A DNA stretch of 18,136 nucleotides from Candidatus Woesearchaeota archaeon CG10_big_fil_rev_8_21_14_0_10_36_11 (GTDB lineage: Archaea > Nanobdellota > Nanobdellia > Woesearchaeales > GW2011-AR9), in NCBI GenBank assembly GCA_002762845.1, contig PCYB01000025.1, positions 1-18,136 of the forward strand, given 5' to 3'. The notes under the pieces are model-generated. The model was given only the letters and a program-made list of their open reading frames with translations, was not told the DNA's origin and ran no database searches. Below are positions 17,001 to 18,136 of the stretch, piece after piece. The translations under genes and the position numbers were made by a program. The stretch's first letter is position 1; every line of letters begins with the position of its first letter.

Positions 17001-17361
17001 CAGGCGTACAATACGAATCGTATTGTTCAATGGGCACTTCAATACCGGGAATGCCCGTATCATCAAGTCCTTGTTGCTGGCATTCGACTAACGTTTTTTC
17101 ATCACAATCAATGTCGCACACAACTAATCTGCAGATGTCAACACTGGAACAATCTTGCAATGGTATGAAATGATTGCTTAAAGAACAATCATCATACCCA
17201 ACACAATCAGTTTCTGCAACAGATTGTGAAACGGTTGTACAATACAAACCGCTTTCAGGGTACACGTAACACCCATCAGATTCTGCGGATGAAACGAAGA
17301 GAAAACTAAGTAAGAATATACCTAAAACTACGACAAACAAACCCCTTTTTTTTCCTATCAT
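11089..17361 (-). CDS. Giant multidomain bitopic surface protein (2090 aa)
   Basis: A signal peptide (about 1-27, KKRG then hydrophobic, SSA) leads to a Cys-rich region (30-170), three carboxypeptidase-regulatory-like/PEGA-type beta domains (about 175-255, 258-340, 343-432), an FN3-like domain (443-533), a Cys-rich belt (538-845), and a long series of Ig-like domains joined by DTTPP-type linkers (about 848-1755). Asp-rich calcium-loop repeats (1758-1865; DEDGDG, DSDSNGIVDQDEDYDGDG) and a Pro/Gly/Ser stretch follow, then a TM helix (about 1913-1940) and a basic cytoplasmic tail of about 145 residues rich in Lys. It probably forms a calcium-stiffened stalk or adhesin reaching from the membrane. 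It is the first gene of the cluster, with its own TATA box. The tail is unusual and may contact cytoplasmic partners. The ligand is unknown; domain borders are estimates by eye. Confidence 0.85.
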   Translation of the reverse strand: MIGKKRGLFVVVLGIFLLSFLFVSSAESDGCYVYPESGLYCTTVSQSVAETDCVGYDDCSLSNHFIPLQDCSSVDICRLVVCDIDCDEKTLVECQQQGLDDTGIPGIEVPIEQYDSYCTPGCCTLIPSTGENQCQYPLFKRECDDLATKRGFGKRYSALPETTYSSCQARCNIEIVGSILTITVLTENNEPIPNAVVKLLGTDPVITATGNNGGTYTFTDLQPSTYVVKVESSGYRSAVASIPVEGNEVAHQFTLTSLVGARSISGKVSAGSETGLPLENAIVSIRDVTETITSPSGTYSLSNIPSGIYTITASKMGFSTQSKQVPLPEETDVINLNFVLQEQVAQGAKITVLRDGQPQPGASVYINGTFRGVTQHPDGVTNIIPLTPREGGEDYNVFATFQNYNSNTVVFTIIPGETKEVSVELQLPLTECNCDATENMKPVEGFLVQPVLGKRQFRLSWNKPCAEVTSYKIVRTEIGGEGIEEENTITYTPSGAVTEYVDVYVEWGKTYAYSITAHYVGGPAAQCNSVTVNFGSIEMGDAVCESRYTENAGWDNFCQSSDRTQIFTCNTQNKFEPVGTCESSETTLFCTQISQHSATCSGNSMCSLSNPVFGNPFGLYFTENECYGTQESPNYCYYDYTNTSVNTCNDCLNVESCFEYQSKSACTQNRCVGTPCEWVDGASQPELVDYTNIYGDYNQDAKFVTAETGAGYCVEESYDESDQCSLCDSDSPLFENYYCTANVCGGLGKCFSQENLEQCNSCPDVPDSAHTCYSYVTEQECTGDHAITNDNGKITVSEDSCNWGRCSWTNPSGVGQCIKDGDVDGVNDCLFTQNEYGITAVGDCKIDNMPPRTRVSGETHIISTATPNVTFSGSDYHTEERQSSALSTLYYCITNTDVDTCTRDKFVKVIYASNKIQTDLTINVLDSEFLHSSIDGEVYKIKFFSTDIFHNQETVQEEYIYADTTTPQFTIHDKQTVNIDRVDLTVYLEDTNEPMICTFTLKPIFGDSEVRTSSTGRENNVKDATFINLPGIRYDIFVFCTDDYGNSDEKNESYVFNLDQRITIVRPASQEVLATTSVIFEVRTGVAATCELYNTATNQHITSFMTTDGKLHTTSPVSGFVDGNYPATYKTECSEQLSGDVAEAYFDFAVDFTPPKTYITLQEGGRTSSPTSFGWEEVFIETVNVTLTCDTDGGFDCAATRFCLGSACDSIGNPNYQEYVEPFFLEESTEICYYSTDTANNPFPEIICGTINIDGYGITFVSPESYTYEGETWGISNTPTFDWTFYTKVPTTVCKFDFLSGFNYHEVEQFKTIYIVDGQYTFPNFPGDTISSYSDNGGIKNVYVQCENEVGEVGPEYTIHLEYDPSVPEIANAYADPDTVIEGISTDLFVETDDKTLCKYSDNSDATGTHDYFAMEYSFPGTAEKELFTNHQDTFSINFIGTTKGYSLLTQCMNGAGDVSNVEIIDFSVDYSIVGNIISVFPQGGYFAASDVVAQVETNKNAVCEYELDTILYPFTETGGRVHTFTLIDLEEGEYIVPVRCLIGEHLAETTIMFTIDTTPPEIVEISDGNYTCGSDVISVFVTTDEDIISGYSYEVYDKGVVAGSINASVVSPGGKVLEATVGPGMPINISTETLLENHTYYVKLYTWDEAGNIGQLAESNGVVIINENHSLCYVDKTAPSVTMLSLNSTSCTHVGVSLQCADETSCTTFDFSQSYSSDDCTENISYAGQNILFNRTGWVCYSVSDPLGNSLRAVDTVEFDDEDGDGILTQCDICSGTDAGKVVDGDGCSSEQLSELERTRDYDNDTLPDAWEKLYNAFNCEFNSARNDSDSNGIVDQDEDYDGDGKTSYQEYIADTDPCDASSTDDEETVSPGYPPSDVDTEDIGSYGGPEPGQPTDFPSSTSGLPILPTKDNTLAFAFLFIGLVLVLGGIGYLVYYYNYSQTGMNRPPVQTVGTSRVSQEIPIQENVTWKDRLSFLQRKKETRVKEKSRKSLFGSFTKSSSEIPHVNKLLQKKSPPLSRVQDIANKYVAHKDEIQHGLQSHEKSIFTKLESIAKKTKTKDITEVVSKSEAKEIFAKLKKISEKRKGGS

Positions 17362-17389
17362 TTCTCTCGTAGAAAGGAAACAGTTATCG

Positions 17390-17397
17390 TTTATAAA
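17390..17397 (-). promoter_or_regulatory. TATA box for the giant-protein operon
   Basis: TTTATAAA is centred about 32 bases before the ATG at 17361, so the leader should be only a few bases long. It is the most likely main promoter of the surface cluster. Confidence 0.65.
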
Positions 17398-17438
17398 TGT
17401 TGTCAGAGAAGAATATTGTTTGTATGCCTATAAAATAC

Positions 17439-17951
17439 TCATTTTTGATGAATTATTTTGTGCAATTCGGCAATAGTGTCTTTATGACTGGATTCTTGTT
17501 TTTGTTGTTTACGGTGCTGTGTTGTTCGCACATTGTGCCGAAGTGTTGTGAAAGGTTCGTTCGTATCATGTTTTGACGGATTAAAGTGTGTATGGATGAC
17601 ATGTTGTAACTTTTCAATATCATTTTTAGGTTTTGGAACTGCCAAACCATGTTCAGCAAAAAATTCTTCATGGTGTTGATGTCGCACTTTATGATGCCGT
17701 TTTGATTTTAATCGTTGCAAATAGGGAGAAATAATTGGAATGAACAAAAACAACGATTTTTTTTGTGTAGGAATGAAAATATGTTCTTGCTCTTGAATTG
17801 GTTCTTGTTCGTTGACTGGTTCAGTCTGCCGTTCAGGAAATGGTTGCCATTCATTGTCAGCTAACGTCTTTTGTTTAAATTTGCGCGAGACGTAATATAC
17901 TATTAAAAGAAAAAGACTTATTGCGATTATTACAACCAATACGGCGTCCAT
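17439..17951 (-). CDS. Single-TM protein with basic, His-rich cytoplasmic tail
   Basis: The 170-residue product starts MDAVLVVIIAISLFLLIVYY, a helix beginning almost at the first residue, then VSRKFKQK, which suggests the rest is cytoplasmic. An acidic Gln/Glu stretch (EPVNEQEPIQEQEH) is followed by a short hydrophobic patch (SLFLFIPIISPYL), a His/Arg/Lys-rich region (KRHHKVRHQHHEE) and a basic, helical end with many His and Lys. It lacks the KKG/KKA head of the cluster. A TATA box about 25 bases upstream implies a leaderless transcript. It lies just before the giant-protein gene, whose tail is also basic, so a link is possible but unproven. No family is recognised. Confidence 0.75.
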   Translation of the reverse strand: MDAVLVVIIAISLFLLIVYYVSRKFKQKTLADNEWQPFPERQTEPVNEQEPIQEQEHIFIPTQKKSLFLFIPIISPYLQRLKSKRHHKVRHQHHEEFFAEHGLAVPKPKNDIEKLQHVIHTHFNPSKHDTNEPFTTLRHNVRTTQHRKQQKQESSHKDTIAELHKIIHQK

Positions 17952-17972
17952 ATGATTATGATAATTCTCTAG

Positions 17973-17980
17973 TTTATAAA
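17973..17980 (-). promoter_or_regulatory. TATA box for the His-rich protein
   Basis: TTTATAAA is centred about 25 bases before the ATG at 17951. This spacing puts the transcript start at the start codon (leaderless), the same arrangement as at the hydrolase gene. Confidence 0.65.
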
Positions 17981-18002
17981 AATTTTTGAAAACGAAGTAA
18001 TG

Positions 18003-18136
18003 TTATTCGCACGTGTTTTCGGCAATACATGTCCCAGGAACCATTGTTTGTAAATTAAGACAAGGTAATCCTGATGCACGTTCACAACCACATTTAAAAA
18101 GGGAACGAATTGTAGAGGCAGGATAGTCTTGATTAT
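18003..18136 (-). CDS. C-terminal end of a Cys-rich protein (partial)
   Basis: A frame open from the window edge ends in TAA at 18003. The visible 43 residues include STIRSLFKCGCERASGLPC and later GTCIAENTCE, with five or more cysteines. The spacing resembles small disulfide-rich extracellular modules like those in the giant protein and the 7562-7903 product, so it is probably another exported protein of the same style. The 5' part lies outside the window, so no family or topology can be assigned. Confidence 0.6.
   Translation of the reverse strand, partial: NQDYPASTIRSLFKCGCERASGLPCLNLQTMVPGTCIAENTCE

Noticed and set aside
1..18136. tRNA, rRNA, CRISPR arrays, insertion sequences and integrase sites
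   Set aside because: I saw no cloverleaf-like stretch, regular direct repeats, transposase or att-like repeat pair; the window appears to be densely coding chromosomal DNA.

Overview
This window looks like chromosomal DNA from an archaeon, most plausibly of the DPANN group (Woesearchaeota/Pacearchaeota-like). The evidence is a euryarchaeal-type single-stranded DNA-binding protein (RPA) with OB folds and a zinc motif, archaeal TATA boxes (TTTATAAA, TTTAAATA) about 25-32 bases ahead of nearly leaderless starts, occasional GAGGTG/GGTGG ribosome sites, AT-rich DNA, and many short membrane proteins with archaeal class III (type IV pilin-like) N-termini. The lineage is an inference from protein style; no rRNA marker is present. 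Every gene I can support lies on the minus strand, so transcription runs from high to low coordinates.

Layout in transcription order: the end of a Cys-rich protein (18003-18136); a single-TM protein with a basic, His-rich tail (17439-17951); a 2090-residue bitopic surface protein (11089-17361); then a tight run of small and medium membrane proteins, first four (8348-11089) and then thirteen (1720-8254). After a promoter-bearing gap come RPA (599-1573), a YdjM-type membrane metal-dependent hydrolase (100-567) and the first codons of another gene (1-37).

The block 1720-17361 is the interesting part. Eighteen consecutive genes encode proteins that nearly all start with a short basic stretch ending in K/R-x-G/A (KKG, KKA, KRG, NKG, KRA), then one hydrophobic helix, then a short or long C-terminal part that is often Cys-rich and presumably extracellular. 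The genes overlap by 1-17 bases or are separated by a few bases, some are translationally coupled (ATGA, TTGA), and two use TTG starts. The first gene encodes a giant protein with a signal peptide, three carboxypeptidase-regulatory-like beta domains, an FN3-like domain, a Cys-rich belt, a series of Ig-like domains, calcium-loop (thrombospondin type 3-like) repeats, a TM helix and a basic cytoplasmic tail. My reading is a multi-component envelope or pilus-like assembly: a large stalk or adhesin plus a set of pilin-like and pseudopilin-like subunits. No assembly ATPase, TadC/FlaJ platform protein or prepilin peptidase lies in the window, so the function is inferred, not shown. A second TATA box at 8321-8330 suggests at least two transcripts, so subunit dosage may differ between the two halves.

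Three genes are too short for routine ORF calling or start differently from the longest ORF: two mini-genes (7278-7430, 50 aa; 7427-7555, 42 aa) with the same N-terminal pattern, and the hydrolase, whose start is moved to 567 by a well-placed TATA box. The last cluster gene (1720-2127) looks C-terminally short.
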